Position numbers and translations under genes: made by a program | Shown here: positions 22,301 through 37,300 of the stretch, in pieces | How positions within the stretch are numbered: position 1 is the first letter of the stretch | Layout: the number at the start of each line of letters is the position of its first letter | Source: Liolophura sinensis | Lineage: Eukaryota; Mollusca; Polyplacophora; Chitonida; Chitonidae | Reading direction: 5' to 3' | DNA length: 64,000 nt | Assembly: GCF_032854445.1 (NCBI RefSeq) | Contig: NC_088306.1 | Coordinates: 2,974,373 to 3,038,372 of the forward strand | Notes under the pieces: model-generated | Databases searched by the model: none | What the model saw: the letters and a program-made list of their open reading frames with translations, nothing else | What the model was told of the DNA's origin: nothing

Positions 22301-25300
22301 TTTTTCTTTAGCTTTGGTTAAAATTTGCCTAGGATTTGTTACCATTGTTTTAGTGTAATATAAGTTTCTAAATATACACATGCAGATTTTATTCCATTAT
22401 GTCATAATACTCACAAGTTACAACATTGTGTGATGTGAAAATACAGTGTGCTTTAAAATTTTTTGCTCTTATTGAAAACTTACAAAATATCAGAGCTTCA
22501 TTTATTCTTGAAAAGTTCATTATGTTTGAATTCTTAAAAAAGATATTAATCTAATTCCTCAACATTTTATGCATATGAAAGAGCAATTATAAATGGGATT
22601 GATGCACATTTTTAATTCGATTTTGAACTTGAATAAATATCTTGTACACATGAGAAAATGCTGAATTTTACATCACAAATTTGAATTTCCCAGAGCTGTG
22701 GTGACTTCCTGAGGCAAACAGGGCTCCAAGAGTTTCCGCAGGTTTTGCTGAACGGGGTCCCTTTGAAAAGGGAGAGTCTGAACGAGGATGGGTTTGAAGA
22801 GGTGGTGGTGACAGAGGTGCTAAGGGTGACACCCATTCTGCAGAGAGCTGTTTATAATGTGAGTACTTAGTGGTTCAGCACAATCATACATCTGAAATAC
22901 ACAAGTAGTTGATTTAAAGTTCACAAAAAGGTGGGTCAGTCAAATCAGATCAGGATCAGGCAAGATGTGCGACTTGAAAATAACACCACCTGTAACCTGT
23001 GCCGGAATTCTTATCCCCAACTAATCAGATGATTTCAGAATCCTTCCTTTCTTCCCCAGAAACTGTTCCTCAGTTATTTGGGAAAAAATTATCACCAATA
23101 ATCACACATTCGTGCCTCTTGTTTATGCCTATTTTTTAGGTCAAAAAATGTCCCCAAAAATTGACAACACAAAGTCCTAAATTTATCCCTGACTATGACA
23201 TTTTCAACTACATATAATGACCACCATGGCCTAGTGGTTGCATGCTGGCACAATTCAATTAACATGGGGCCTGTCGCCAATCTGATGTGTGTGAGTTCAA
23301 GTCCAACTCATACCATCTTCCTCTTTGGTATTACGTGAGAATGGCTTCCAGCCAGCACCCTGGGATTCCCCTAGTTTTTGCTCACCTTCCTCCCTCCATA
23401 ATGCTGGCTGCTGTTCTATGAGTGATATATTCTTGAGTAAGGTGTAAAACTCCAATGAAATAAATAAATTAAACTACATATGTGCATGTACCTGCTCAGG
23501 GTACCACCCAGAGGTGAAACCTAGTTTGTCTTCAAACAGGATTTCTTTCAAACAGGGCGACTTGACAGACAACATGGACGTGACGGATTGGCTGATGGAC
23601 AGGGAGAATGTGATGCCAAGACTCAACTCCAGAGTCCTCTCCCCTTCCACTCAATTTCTGGACTTCACAGAGAACATAGGTGAGATTGTAGCCTCTCAAT
23701 TTGAAAGGCTCTTTCTCCCTGACATTAGGTGGCACTAATTTCTTCGCTCAGATCCGCAGCCACAAAATAAATTCTGTCTTGTTTGTTCTCCCTGTCTTGT
23801 GGTGTTAATTGCTGCAGCTGTTGGGGCAGCCACAAAATATATCCTCGCTGTTTTTTTTCTCTCCAACATCATGTGGCAATAATTACTTCAGCCAAAGAGC
23901 ACAGGATAAAGTCATCTCACCAGATTTGATGGCAGGGCGTCATCACTGACCTTGCATCATTGTTTTTGACACGCAATGTAAACTACATGTACCTGTTGTA
24001 ACGAGGATAACTCTGTATTGCACCTGACGTCAGTTTCAATGTAAGCTGAATACAAACCAAACTGCTCTCTCAGTGTGATCATTCAAAATTCTCATGTTCA
24101 TCTTTGCACTGAGTCTGTTGGTATCAGTCTCAAAGAAATACATGTATTTTCGATGACAGCTTGATGGAACATGGTTTTCAATCAGTTTGGCTCTACCCTT
24201 TACCCATTGCATTATTTGTAGCAGGCTGTCTCACAATGTCCTCAGCCTGGAAAATGTACATAAATGTAAATGCAGTGTTTCAGAGATTTGTAAAATATTC
24301 CCAAGTCTTGATTTCATACGTAAAGCTGTGAATTTCAGAATAGAATTCTGCTCTGACTTTGCTGAACATTTCTACAAAAGTGAAACCTTTGAGAAAATAG
24401 CTTTCTGTGCTAAGCCCTTTTATATCATAAGAAAATATATTGAAATTCACCTGAAGAATTTACTCACTCAGTGGCATTTTCTCAGACCAAACCTGGAAAT
24501 AATTGTAACGCTGGTGCAGGATATAACTTGTAAAATTTTCTCCTATCCACTTTATTAAAAAGCTAGTATGCTATTTACAAGGCAGTTTTGTCCTGTACGA
24601 AACAGATTGTCCCATGTCAAAATACTGGTTGATGCCGGACATTGTCCTTGTCCTGTACGAAACAGATTGTCCCATGTCAAAATACTGGTTGATGCCGGAC
24701 ATTGTCCTTGTCCTGTACGAAACAGATTGTCCCATGTCAAAATACTGGTTGATGGCGGACATTGTCCTTGTCCTGTACAAAACAGTTTGTCCCATGTCAA
24801 AATACTGGTTGATGCCGGACATTGTCCTTGTCCTGTACGAAACAGTTTGTCCCATGTCAAAATACAGGTTGATGCTGCACAGTGCCCTTGTCCTGCTGCT
24901 CATTTCTCGGCTTACAAGCTCCTATGAATGTGTTCTATCATGTGTGGCATCATGGTGTCATGAGGAAACCTATCAGTCACTTTTAATCAGTTTAATGTAA
25001 AAAAAAAAAAAAGATTGGGAAAAATTTTGTCTTTGTGCATCTTATATTTAAGTACATCTGCAGAGCTTTTCAGTAACGTGTGGAATGTTTTTAATAGATT
25101 CTCAGAAAACATATGATTAACATTTCGTTAACTTCAATAACATGTTGTTAAATACTGTTTGGCCATAATCTTTTGTTGCCTTTTTTTAGACGGTGATATT
25201 TTCAATTCTGAAGACTTTGAGCAGCTGACACCTTTGGACATGTCCTCAGTTATCGCACAGAACATGAACTACCTCGTCAAAAAGGGTAAGCAGTCCTTGG

Positions 25301-28300
25301 AGAGTACAAAATGCTACACTTTTTTTTTGCGTCCAATTGACTGAGTTTTATGATGTTTAATTTTTAGACATGTATTAGAACTTTGTAACAGTGTAAAGTT
25401 GATGTAAAGATGAATTAGACAAAGTTTTACAGAAAAAAGAAAAACAAATATAAAATTTAACAACTGAAATCATGGTTCATCCTGAATGAATGAATGTAGC
25501 TGTGTTTTTCTCAGTTTTCTTTCATAGCTCAAACTACAAACATAAGTGAAGAAAAAGAAAAGGAGAAAATTTTTGGATTATGCGATCAGTTTGTTCATTT
25601 CCAAGGCTTGGTATTAAAGCTGTTGAAGTCAGTAAGTAAATGTAGAATTGCAAATAGATTTGTCAAAAAATGCTTTGTATAAAATAATATGTGCTGTGAA
25701 AATTTTTTCTATAATTGACAGAAGATGATTCTGCAAAGGCTGTGACAATTTGGGTCGTGGCTGACCTGGAAACTGCCAAGGGGAGAGAACTGGCTTACTC
25801 AGCAATCAAGAGTCTGGTAAATTGATGAATGTGGATCTGCTTGATGGACTTAGTGAAACAGTAAAGATGATATGTAAACAGATCTCAGAGATAAAGCAGT
25901 TATCTTGAATACGCTGTACCCTGTGCCAGTTTGTCTGTAAACTGTTTATGTTTCATGTGCTGGGGGCCTCCGTGGCTGAAGTGATTAGCACGCCAGGGCA
26001 GCTCTATAACCCAGGAACCTCTCACCATGCAATGTGATCATTGTGAGTTCAAGTCCAGCTCAGGTTGGCTTCCACGCTGGCCATACAAGGGAAGGTCTTC
26101 CTGTAACCTGTGGATGGTTGTGTGTTTCCCCTGGAAAAACCTTCCTGCTGTTATGTTGGCTGCTGTCATATGAGCATAAAACACCAGTCAAATAAGTAAA
26201 TGTTTCATGTGCTAATCGTAGAGGTGGGTGGTGAACCGGTGAGTGTGTGTGTTGGGGGGGGGGGACACTTGTACAGACATCATTGGTGCACACATCTTGT
26301 CTGCAGGCTGCATGCCACATGTCCGCAGACTGCATGCAACATGTCTGCAGGCTGCATGCAACATGTACAAAGGTGTAAATAGATATTCAATTACTGACCT
26401 TTCTGACCTCCAGAAATCTACACCAGAAATGCGGCTGGGATTTATCTTCAATCCAGTATCACTGGCTGCCAAGGAGCTCAACATCAACAAGGCTGTACAC
26501 GTTGCCATGGCAACATTAAGTGGCCACATTGCCAAGAGCTTTGTCACCAAGTTAGTGAAAGAGGAGAATGTGGCTGCTCTGAACAGCGGAGCGAAAACTC
26601 TCATTGACCTGGAAGTCAACGTAAGTGATGTTCAGTGACTTGGGTGTTGCGTCACACTTGGTCTCTCGTGAACTAATTACATAGAGAATGTTGAAAAGTG
26701 AGGGTTGGATACTAGAAATATTGTCTGAATGAAAAGCGGAAATGATAAAACCCAAGAGGTGTCAAGAAGCATCTAGTGGGGTATCGCTTTCACCTTTCTC
26801 AAAAATACTTATGGTATTCAACAATCAATGTGAAATATTCCATTTGTTATTTGTATTTTGACGATATCATAATTTTGTGTTTCTGAACATGTTAAGCAAG
26901 GTTATTAGTCTTAGGCCTACAAAGACTTATATATGTACATGGGGTGGCATCGTACCTGGGAATGTAATTTACAATTTATGAAAATAATACAGATTTATGT
27001 GCTACTGTAGGGGAATTTGTTTACAGACAAAACATCAGGTGAAAACCAGCACTTTCACTTTCACTTTCATATATTTCAACCTAATATATAGGATGGATAG
27101 GAGTCATTGGACCCACTTGAAAAGACAGAGCAATTTAATCACAAAGTGAAAATACTTGTTTAACTTAGGAATCCTATTTTGAAGAATATAATCCAAATCT
27201 GGGTACAGATACAATGTGATTCATCCACTATCCTATCCCATGTACCTTTGTTTTGTTTTTCAGGGTATGGATATGAAGGCTTACCTGGCTGCTTTGAAGA
27301 AAGAATCCAATACGGTTTTGAAAAATCACAAAAGTTTTGTGGAGAAAGCAATAAAGTTTGACGTGGGCGTGCGGGGAGTAATAGCCAATGGTAGGGTGAG
27401 TGTCATCGGTAAAGTCTGCTCTGATGTAAACTAGTCAGCTGAGACACTGTGAGATCAGGGGTAGGTTCAGAACCAGTCTTGGATAGAGAACTTGTTGATT
27501 CCTTCTCACTCCCTGCTCTTGTGGTCTTGGTAACAATACTTGGCCAACAACAATTGCGTGGTTATTGGCATGGGATGGCTGAAGATCAGTCGTTTGCCTC
27601 TAGTTTTGTGTGCTTTTGTGCACGCCACAAATTTTTATAGTTTGTCAGTAATTTTACCCTGGGCACTTCTGTTCCCTCCACCCATAAAAGTGACCAGCAT
27701 TGTGTACGTGAAAATTTTTGAACAAGCATCAAATAAATCATAGACTGTACATGTTCTGTAACTTTTTGTGAAAACAAGTAAAAGACTTTTTTTTCACTAT
27801 TATTTATTAAATGTTTTGGTGTCCTGGTGGGATTGTTGACTGATAACACTTTAAAAATTGTACTTGTTGTTGCCTCGCTTGGTGATCAGCATGGAGGGGA
27901 TAGAGCAATGAAACAGGACTGATTAGCCCAGTGTCAGTATAATATGACCAGGTGTGACCGTGTCTGGTGTCTTCAGCATGATACTTCCGTGGTCCCAGCA
28001 CTTTGGCAGCACGAATTCGCCCTGCCCCAAGAAGGCAGTATATTTGCGCACACCTAATTACTCCTCGCCAGCAACAAATTGTTAAGTATGACGTTAAACC
28101 CCAAACATTTATTCATTCATTCTTATCTGATGTTTTTAGCCCACGTACTCACCTTGTCAATAAATCCCAGTGTCCTAATAATTTGACATCACATGAAACT
28201 GGCATACCATTCTCTGCACTGTTATATTTCTGTGTCATGTCACAACCTCTGGCTACAGCTGGGTTCACGCAGTGCAGTTTGTTGTAACGAAACAGGACTG

Positions 28301-31300
28301 GTCGGCCCTGTGTCAGTATAATGTGATGGGGTGGGTGTCATGTCTGGTGTCTTCAGATATTTCAGTGGCAGCAGCACTTTGACATATGGATTTGTCACTA
28401 CCACAAGGCACAGTAAAAAAATCCAACAGATTAAGGTCTGTCAGCAACTTCCAGATGGTCATGGGTTTACCTACCCAGGTTTTCTCTCACCATATTATGT
28501 GGTATTAGTCATATGCCTGTAAGTGAAATATTCCTGAGTACGTCATAAAACACCGATGAAAATACTGAATAAATAAAATCAGATTGGATCAATAAATATT
28601 TTGTAGAATGTCCGTCTCTCATGTTTGGCAGGTTTTGGGACCATTTGGAGAAGATGAAAATTTTATTCAAGAAGATTTCACTTTGCTGGAGAAGTACACA
28701 TTCCAGACTTCAGGCATGAAGATTCAGAGGAAGCTCACGTTTGAGGACACTCCCTGGCAAGAGTAAGAAGCATTTGTTCTGCCGTAATGTACCGATGGTT
28801 GTTCCTCTACTGATGCCTCGAAGCTGTCCTCCAGGCGAGGGCCCTGTTGGTGTTGCATGAAGTATCACCTGATAGAATTTGTCTGCTAGAATTGATTATT
28901 TTGTTTTTCTTGGGTCGATGTAGTGTCAGCCTGTTGAAAACTGTGGTGGTTCAAACTATTCAACTTGATCGATTCTCCGAAGTAGACACCTAGAGGAGGA
29001 CCCTCTGAGTGTGGTATGAAGTGTCATCTAATAGGATTTGTCTGCTAAAATTGATTATGTTGTTTTTCTTGGGTCGATGTAGTGTCAGCCTGTTGAAAAC
29101 TGTGGTGGTTCAAACTATTCAACCCTTAAATACTTGATCGATTCTCCGAAGCAGACACCTAGAGGAGGACCCTCTGAGTGTGGTATGAAGTGTCATCTAA
29201 TAGAATTTGTCTGCTAAAATTGATTATTGTGTTTTTCTTGGGTCGATGTAGTGTCAGCCTGTTGAAAACTGTGGTGGTTCAAACTATTCAACCCTTAAAT
29301 ACTTGATCGATTCTCCGAAGCAGACACCTAGAGGAGGACCCTCTGAGTGTGGTATGAAGTGTCATCTAATAAGATTTGTCTGCTAAAAGTGATTATTTTT
29401 ACTCTTGGGTTGTCACCCTTATGCGCTCACTGGATTCTCCAGATCAGTCCTCCAGATGAGCACCCTGTTTATGACATGATATGAAGTGTCATCTGGTAGA
29501 AGTTGGCTTGTAAATTTGATTATTTCCCTCCTGTCAGGTGGATTTGAGGGCTGGAAATAAAGAGCAGGACTAGGACAGTGTCCTGCACCAAATAGTATGC
29601 TGGCAGGAGTGCTTTGTGCAGAACGAAACTGCCGCATACATGCATGTAAAATTGTAATTGTTTTTTAATTATGGACATACCTGAATGATTTGGGAATAGC
29701 TGAAAGATTTTCTCATTATGCCCTGCACCATCATTAAGATTATTTCCATGTATGGATTTAGGGTTACTCTGTTGAAAAAGATCGCATTTCAAATTTTTCA
29801 ACCCTTCTGGGGGTTTTCCGTCCGACTCAATACTGACTGGCAGTCCTGGAATGACCCTTATCATCTCTCCTAATCATGAACTCACCCAATATCGGGACCC
29901 AATACCAGTTAAGACACTTTCAAAGTGACAAGAAGTGAATCTGACAAACGTCCTTCTCTAATGATGGGTAGGAAAAATTTGACCCTCAGTCCAGTATTGC
30001 TTGAGAAAACAATCAATTCCAGCAAATAAACCCATGCGAGCTATTTACTGGACACTTCCTGCCTTACTATGTGTTTGCAACTTGATCGATTGACTTTTGT
30101 CTTAACCTTTTAACCATGGTTGTGAATTTCCTCCCTGCTCTGCCCATTTTTCTCCCTCCATAATGCCAACCATGATCGTAAAAGTGAATTATTCTTGAGT
30201 ACAGTGTGAAACAGCAATGAAATGAAATAATGTTAAAGGATGTGCACAGACTGGATAAGTCAAAAAGAAAACAGACCAGCTTCAGGCATATATGTATGTG
30301 TCCTTCATGGAATCAGTTCAAATATGAAAGTACTAATTTATCTGCAAGTATGAAATTAAAATTATTTTCCCAAGAACATGCAAAATACATAATTAAACTT
30401 CTTACTTGTTGTATTCAGGTTCTCATTATTTGTCTTTTCCAGAGCCAGTGAACAAATCATGAAGACTGGAGCCCTTCTGTCAAGCAGACGGCAGAGTGAT
30501 ACTAGCAGAAAAGAGCTCCACTTCAAAGGGAAACAACACAGGTTGGTCTTATAGAAGCTGTAGAATCAGTCTGTGGAATGTAATATCTGAAGATAGATTT
30601 TAGGCTTTCAGAAAATGACTTGTCACATGGTCAATGCACAGTCGGTTTATTATACACTCTGACCATGCTCCGAAGTTGAGCACATTATTGGTGTGTCATC
30701 TGGCTGAACAGAATGGCAGGAGGGAAGATGATCAGTGCATTGTTGACAGATGATCAACTCTGACCGAGTGCTGGAGTTGAGCACATCATTGGTGTGTCAT
30801 CTGGCTGAACAGGATGGTAGGAGGGAAGATGATCAGTGCATTGTTGGAGTTGAGCACATCATTGGCGAGTCATCTGGCTGAACAGGATGGCAGGAGGGAA
30901 GATGATCAGTGCATTGTTTACAGACGATCAGCTCTGACTGTGCTCCGAAGTTGAGCACATCATTGGCGAGTCATCTGGCTGAACAGAATGGCAGGAGGGA
31001 AGATGATCAGTGCATTGTTGAGAGACGATCAGCTCTGACCATGCTCCAAAGTTGAGCACATCGTTGGCATGTCATCCTGGCTGAACAGGATGGCAGGAGG
31101 GAAGATGATCAGTTCATTGTTGGCAGATGATCAGCTCTGACCGAGTGCTGGAGTTAAGCACATCATTGGCGAGTCGTCTGGCTGAACAGAATGGCAGGAG
31201 GGAAGATGATCAGTGCATTGTTGACAGATGATCAACTCTGACCGAGTGCTGGAGTTGAGCACATCATTGGTGTGTCATCTGGCTGAACAGGATGGCAGGA

Positions 31301-34300
31301 GGGAAGATGATCAGTGCATTGTTGGAGTTGAGCACATCATTGGCGAGTCATCTGGCTGAACAGGATGGCAGGAGGGAAGATGATCAGTGCATTGTTTACA
31401 GACGATCAGCTCTGACTGTGCTCCGAAGTTGAGCACATCATTGGCGAGTCATCTGGCTGAACAGAATGGCAGGAGGAAAGATGATAAGTGCATTGTTGAC
31501 AGATGATCAGCTCTGACCGAGTGCTGGAGTTAAGCACATCATTGGCGAATCATCTGGCTGAACAGAATGGCAGGAGGGAAGATGATCAGTGCATTGTTGA
31601 CAGATGATCAGCTCTGACCGTGCTCCGAAGTTGAGCACATCATTGGCGAGTCATCTGGCTCATCAGAATGGCAGGAGGGAAGATGAACAGTGCATTGTTT
31701 ACAGATGATCAGCTCTGACCGAGTGCTGGAGTTAAGCACATCATTGGCGAGTCATCTGGCTGAACAGAATGGCAGGAGGGAAGATGATCAGTGCATTGTT
31801 GACAGATGATCAACTCTGACCGAGTGCAGGAGTTAAGCACATTATTGGCGTGTCATCTGGCTGAACAGAATGGCAGGAGGGAAGATGATCAGTGCATTGT
31901 CGACAGACGATCAGCTCTGACCATGCTCTGAAGTTGAGCACATCATTGGCTAGTCATCTGGCTGAACAGAATGGCAGGAGGAAAGATGATCAGTGCATTG
32001 TCGACAGACGATCAGCTCTGACCATGCTCTGAAGTTGAGCACATCATTGGCTAGTCATCTGGCGGAACAGAATGGCAGGAGGGAAGATGATCAGTGCATT
32101 GTTGACAGATGATCAGCTCTGACCGAGTGCTGGAGTTAAGCACATCATTGGCGAGTCATCTGGCTGAACAGAATGGCAGGAGGGAAGATGATCAGTGCAT
32201 TGTTGACAGACGATCAGCTCTGAACGTGCTCCGAAGTTGAGCACATCATTGGCGAGTCATCTGGCTGAACAGAATGGCAGGAGGGAAGATGATCAGTGCA
32301 TTGTTGACAGACGATCAGCTCTGACCATGCTCCGAAGTTGATCACATTATTGGCGAGTCATCTGGCTGAACAGAATGGCAGGAGGGAAGATGATCAGTGC
32401 ATTGTTGAGAGACGATCAGCTCTGAACGTGCTCCGAAGTTGAGCACATCATTGGCGAGTCATCTGGCTGAACAGAATGGCAGGAGGGAAGATGATCAGTG
32501 CATTGTTGACAGATGATCAGCTCTAGCCGTGCTCCGAAGTTGAGCACATCATTGGCGTATCAACTGGCTGAACAGAATGGCAGGAGGGAAGATGATCAGT
32601 TCATTGTTGACAGATGATCAGCTCTAGCCATGCTCCGAAGTTGAGCACATCATTGGCGTGTCATCTGACTGAACAGAATGGCAGGAGGGAAGATGATCAG
32701 TTCATTGTTGACAGACGATCAGCTTTGACCGTGCTTCGAAGTTGAGCACATCATTGGCGAGTCGTCTGGCTGAACAGAATGGCAGGAGGGAAGATGATCA
32801 GTGCATTGTTGACAGACGATCAGCTCTGACCATGCTCCGAAGTTGATCACATTATTGGCGAGTCACCTGGCTGAACAGAATGGCAGGAGGGAAGATGATC
32901 AGTGCATTGTTGACAGACGATCAGCTCTGACCATGCTCCGAAGTTGATCACATTATTGGCGAGTCACCTGGCTGAACAGAATGGCAGGAGGGAAGATGAT
33001 CAGTGCATTGTTGACAGACGATCAGCTCTGAACGTGCTTCGAAGTTGAGCACATTATTGGCGAGTCACCTGGCTGAACAGAATGGCAGGAGGAAAGATGA
33101 TCAGTGCATTGTTGACAGACGATCAGCTCTGACCATGCTCTGAAGTTGAGCACATCATTGGCGAGTCGTCTGGCTGAACAGAATGGCAGGAGCGAAGATG
33201 ATCAGTGCATTGTTGGAGTTGAGCACATCATCAGAACATCATGTGGAAGAATGCACTGATCAGAGGGAAGATCGTCAGCGTATGATTGGCAGATGATCGG
33301 CTTATACATGGTGTAATACAATCCACACTGAGACCAAGGAACAAGGTTAAAGTTGGTCTGTACTCTGGTTTCTGAATTAGAGACTGGCTTTATATTGCTA
33401 CATATATTAATTAAATTTGATGGTATTGGAACATTTTGTACCTGTTATTGACACATGTATTAATTAAATTTGATGATATTGGAACAGTTTGTACATGCCA
33501 TTGCTACATGTATTAATTAAATTTGATGATACTGGAACATTTTGTACTTGCCATTGACAGTTTTGGCAGTTCAGTCTGTGTTTGTATCAAGAAATATGAC
33601 TTGTACACTTCCATGTAAGAGGCCTTTGAAGTAAAACATGATTTACTACAAAATAGATTACACATGCACATAATAAGGAAAAGATTTAATAGTCATGCAA
33701 AAAACATAATTCATGAATAAATCTGCCTCTTCCTTGCAGTGTTGTGCACATTAAGGCGGATGTTGATGCTCCCACATTTGAGGTAGAGGCCATATTGGAT
33801 CCATTGACCAGAGAGGCTCAGAAAATGGCTCCAATTTTGGCAGTGAGTTCAGTTAATTGTAGCCTGAATGAAGGTTTGATCTGTTTGATCGATGCCACAA
33901 AGCTGTTTCTGACTTAAGTCAAAACTTAACATACGATTTTAAAGCTTTTTTGTAGGCTTTTGGAGTTGCAGTTTTGTCTACCTCATCAATGTTAAGACAA
34001 ATGTGTCCAAATTTCAACTTCCTGTGCCAGAAACTAAGCTTGGTGGAAAAGTTTTGGCTTAAGTCAGAAGTGGCTTTGTGGAGTCAGCCTCAGGGCCTTG
34101 AGAAAATGATGGAATTTTGAAAGGAACTTTTCCATGTGTTATAAAGTCTGGCAAACAGTTGAGTTGATGGAGGTGTTGCAGATGGGACAGGAAATTCGTT
34201 GAATTTGAGTCCACAGAATCAGTCTGCTGACATTCTCATGGGGTAAATTTTGTTTCATGATGTTTGAAATTGCCTAATGCCCTGTTGTGCATGTTAGGAA

Positions 34301-37300
34301 GACAGGAAGTACAACTAATTAATGTCATTTTACTTTGCTGCGAGCTTTTATTCGTGTATCATGGAAAATGAGAGTTTTCAGCCTCTGAATGCCTTGAAAA
34401 AGCCTGGAATTGTAATATTTATGAATTTTGAACTTTTGAAAGTGTACTAACCTTACACTGTTGTTTTTATTGGTTTGTCGCCCTTATGGGCACTTAACTG
34501 GGCCCATTTTCACAAAGGTGTAGTGCATCTACAATGTCGCACATACAGGGCAAAGGGACGGTAAAAATGACAAAATATCGTATGACAAATGTCCGATATA
34601 AAAATGTTGTACTTAGCTTTGTGAAAGTGGCCTTAGACCTATTAAAAATGATGGTACATGTGTAACATGAAGGTCATGATGGTGTTTGTAAGTAACACTG
34701 CATAAGTAACAGGGCATGGGGACATTTTACTGTGAATATTTAGTACATGTAGCTATTATTCTGTAGGGGACATGTGTTGTAAAGTAGTTAGCTTCCAGAA
34801 TGGATTTTGATCTTTGTGACCCTTTTGTTGATAGGTGTTGAAAGAAGTGGCAAATGTCAACATTCGTATATTCATGAATTGTCGGGACAAGCTGTCGGAG
34901 ATGCCATTGAAAAAGTTTGTACCTCTGATTTATTCATTTATCTTTGCTTTATACAAGAATTTGTAATCCTGGTCAAGTCAGACTAGAGACTTGTTGCTGC
35001 TTACTTGGTGCTCTGCACTGAGAAGGTTAGAGCGAGGAAACAGGACTGGTGGACCCGGTGTCAGTATAATGTGACTGGGTGGGGTGTCATGTCTAGTGTC
35101 TTTTGCACGATACTTCAGTGGCGGCAGCACTTCGCGACATGGACTCGCGCTGAAACAATAACACACAGTGTCTGTACATACTCCTGATCATTCATCATTG
35201 GTTGTGGGTTTCCTCTAGGCTTTGCCCAGTTTCCTTCCACCATAATGCTGGCCACCATCGTATAAGTGAAATATTCTTGAGCATGGCATAAAACATCAGT
35301 CAAATAAATAATCATTCATCATCGTCATGTGGCTGAAAAGGTGTTAAGTACATTGTTAAACCCCAAGCACTGAGACACACGTACATACATCTATATAGAT
35401 TTATTTCATTTCTTTTGGAGAAGGATTCATGCTTGTCATGTTTGTCATTTAATACATACAGACAGAAACTCGTGGAAGCATATCAAAGAGGGAAATTCGT
35501 TAGTAAATAAAGTCAAAACATTTTGGAAATCTGAAAACGCTTATGTTTCAGGACAAATACATGAAGCTGTAATAATGTGTAATAGTATGGTAAATCCTGC
35601 TTCCTGTGGAGTATTAAATGTAATAATGGCAAACTTGTTAAACTCCTTCCTGCCTTTGAAAAAGCTGTGCACAGTGATGTACTCTCTTGTTCTCTCCGGC
35701 ATGTCACACAATTTGGGGCATTTGTAGTTACAAAACACCTAGATTCCTATTTGGTTGTATGCGGGAAGGTCTGCCAGCAACCTGCAGGTAGGCGTGTCCT
35801 TCACTGGTTTCCTCACACCATGATGTTGGTTGCCAGTTTATATGTGAAATATGGTTAATAAAACATCATTGAAACAGATAAATAAAATCTCCTCCGCCTG
35901 TAAACACCATGATTTGATTTCTTCCACCAGTAGACACCAATAGGCTGTGAACCCATGCATTGAAATCATTTCTAACATGACACATGTTTTCAGTTCTGAA
36001 AAATACGAGTTGGTGTTATAGAACAATTCCACATGTATACATTTTGGGCTTCCAGTTTTTATCGCTATGTCCTGGAGCCAGAGATCCGGTTTAAAGTAGA
36101 TGGAAGCTATTCAGCCGGGCCGTCAGCAAAATTCACTGACATGCCGCAGAAATCTCTGCTGACCCTCAACATGGACCCCCCAGAGAGCTGGCTGGTGGAG
36201 TCTGTCATGTCTCCATATGACCTGGATAATATTCTACTGGAAGAGGTAATTCTTCAACTTTTTTGCGTGCTTGCTTCAGATATTTATTCAGGCATATTCT
36301 GAGAGCATTATTCTGTGCAGACTTGACAGCATATATTTAACCCTAAAAGTGGACAATTAATGTTTGTCTCCAAAATCAGAATAAAAGAGATGCAAATATC
36401 TCACTGAAAGTTACCCTTCATCATTGAAAGGTTGGAGGATAATTGAAAAGTTGAGGAATAATTGAAAAGTTGGGGGATAATTGAAAAGTTGGAGGATTAT
36501 TGAAAAGTTGGGGGATAATTGAAAAGTTTGTCTCCAAAATCAGAATAGAAGAGATGCAAAGATCTCGCTGAAAGTTACCCTTCATCATTGAAAGGTTGGA
36601 GGATAATTGAAAAGTTGGGGGATAATTGAAAAGTTGGGGGATAATTGAAAAGTTGGAGGATAATTGAAAAGTTGACCAACAGAGAGATGGACTGTGTAAT
36701 CACAGCCAATGGTAGGTTTTGATTCAGTGTACACAGGTACAGATATCTTTGCTCACTTTGATGTCCATCATGACTGTTTCAGGTTGCCACAGGTGTGAAT
36801 GCTATATTTGAGCTGGAGTACTTGTTATTAGAAGGTATGAAATGGATCTGTGCTCAACATCTGTTTCTCACTGTTTTTAAGTTATTTATTTATTTCTATT
36901 TGAATAACACTGTACTCTAGATTTTTTTGTTTGAACGAGGACGTCAGTTATGTGGATGGAGAAAACTGAGGTGCCCTGGGTAAGTCCCGTGTTTGATGTA
37001 TACAGATATGCACAGCAAACTGGTGGGAGATGTGGTCTTAGGTAACCATTAGAGCGCACACACAGCCAGAAGGGCATTGGCAATCACTTACTGTCACCAA
37101 AGCCCTGTAAGTAGTGAGAGTAGGGTTTTAAGTTCATTGTTAAGATATGTAAAGCCATGTGTAAAGATTGGTGTTTTAAATTAAGCTTCGAACAGTTTCT
37201 TCTCAACTTTAAATCTTCTTAAACTGGTGTAGTTGATAGATTATCTGCCTCGTAATGAGTAGATCCGGGGTTCATCCCCAATTAGAGCTGTGCCCAGGAC

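Noticed and set aside
24187-24558. 123-codon frame in intron 16
   Set aside because: Sequence is compositionally like intron, has no family signature, and UGGT is continuous from exon 16 to 17 without it.
24555-25000. Four overlapping 100-128-codon frames
   Set aside because: Shadows of the 60-bp tandem repeat in UGGT intron 16.
26243-26638. 131-codon frame as a separate gene
   Set aside because: It is UGGT exon 19 (26414-26620) read through from upstream intron sequence.
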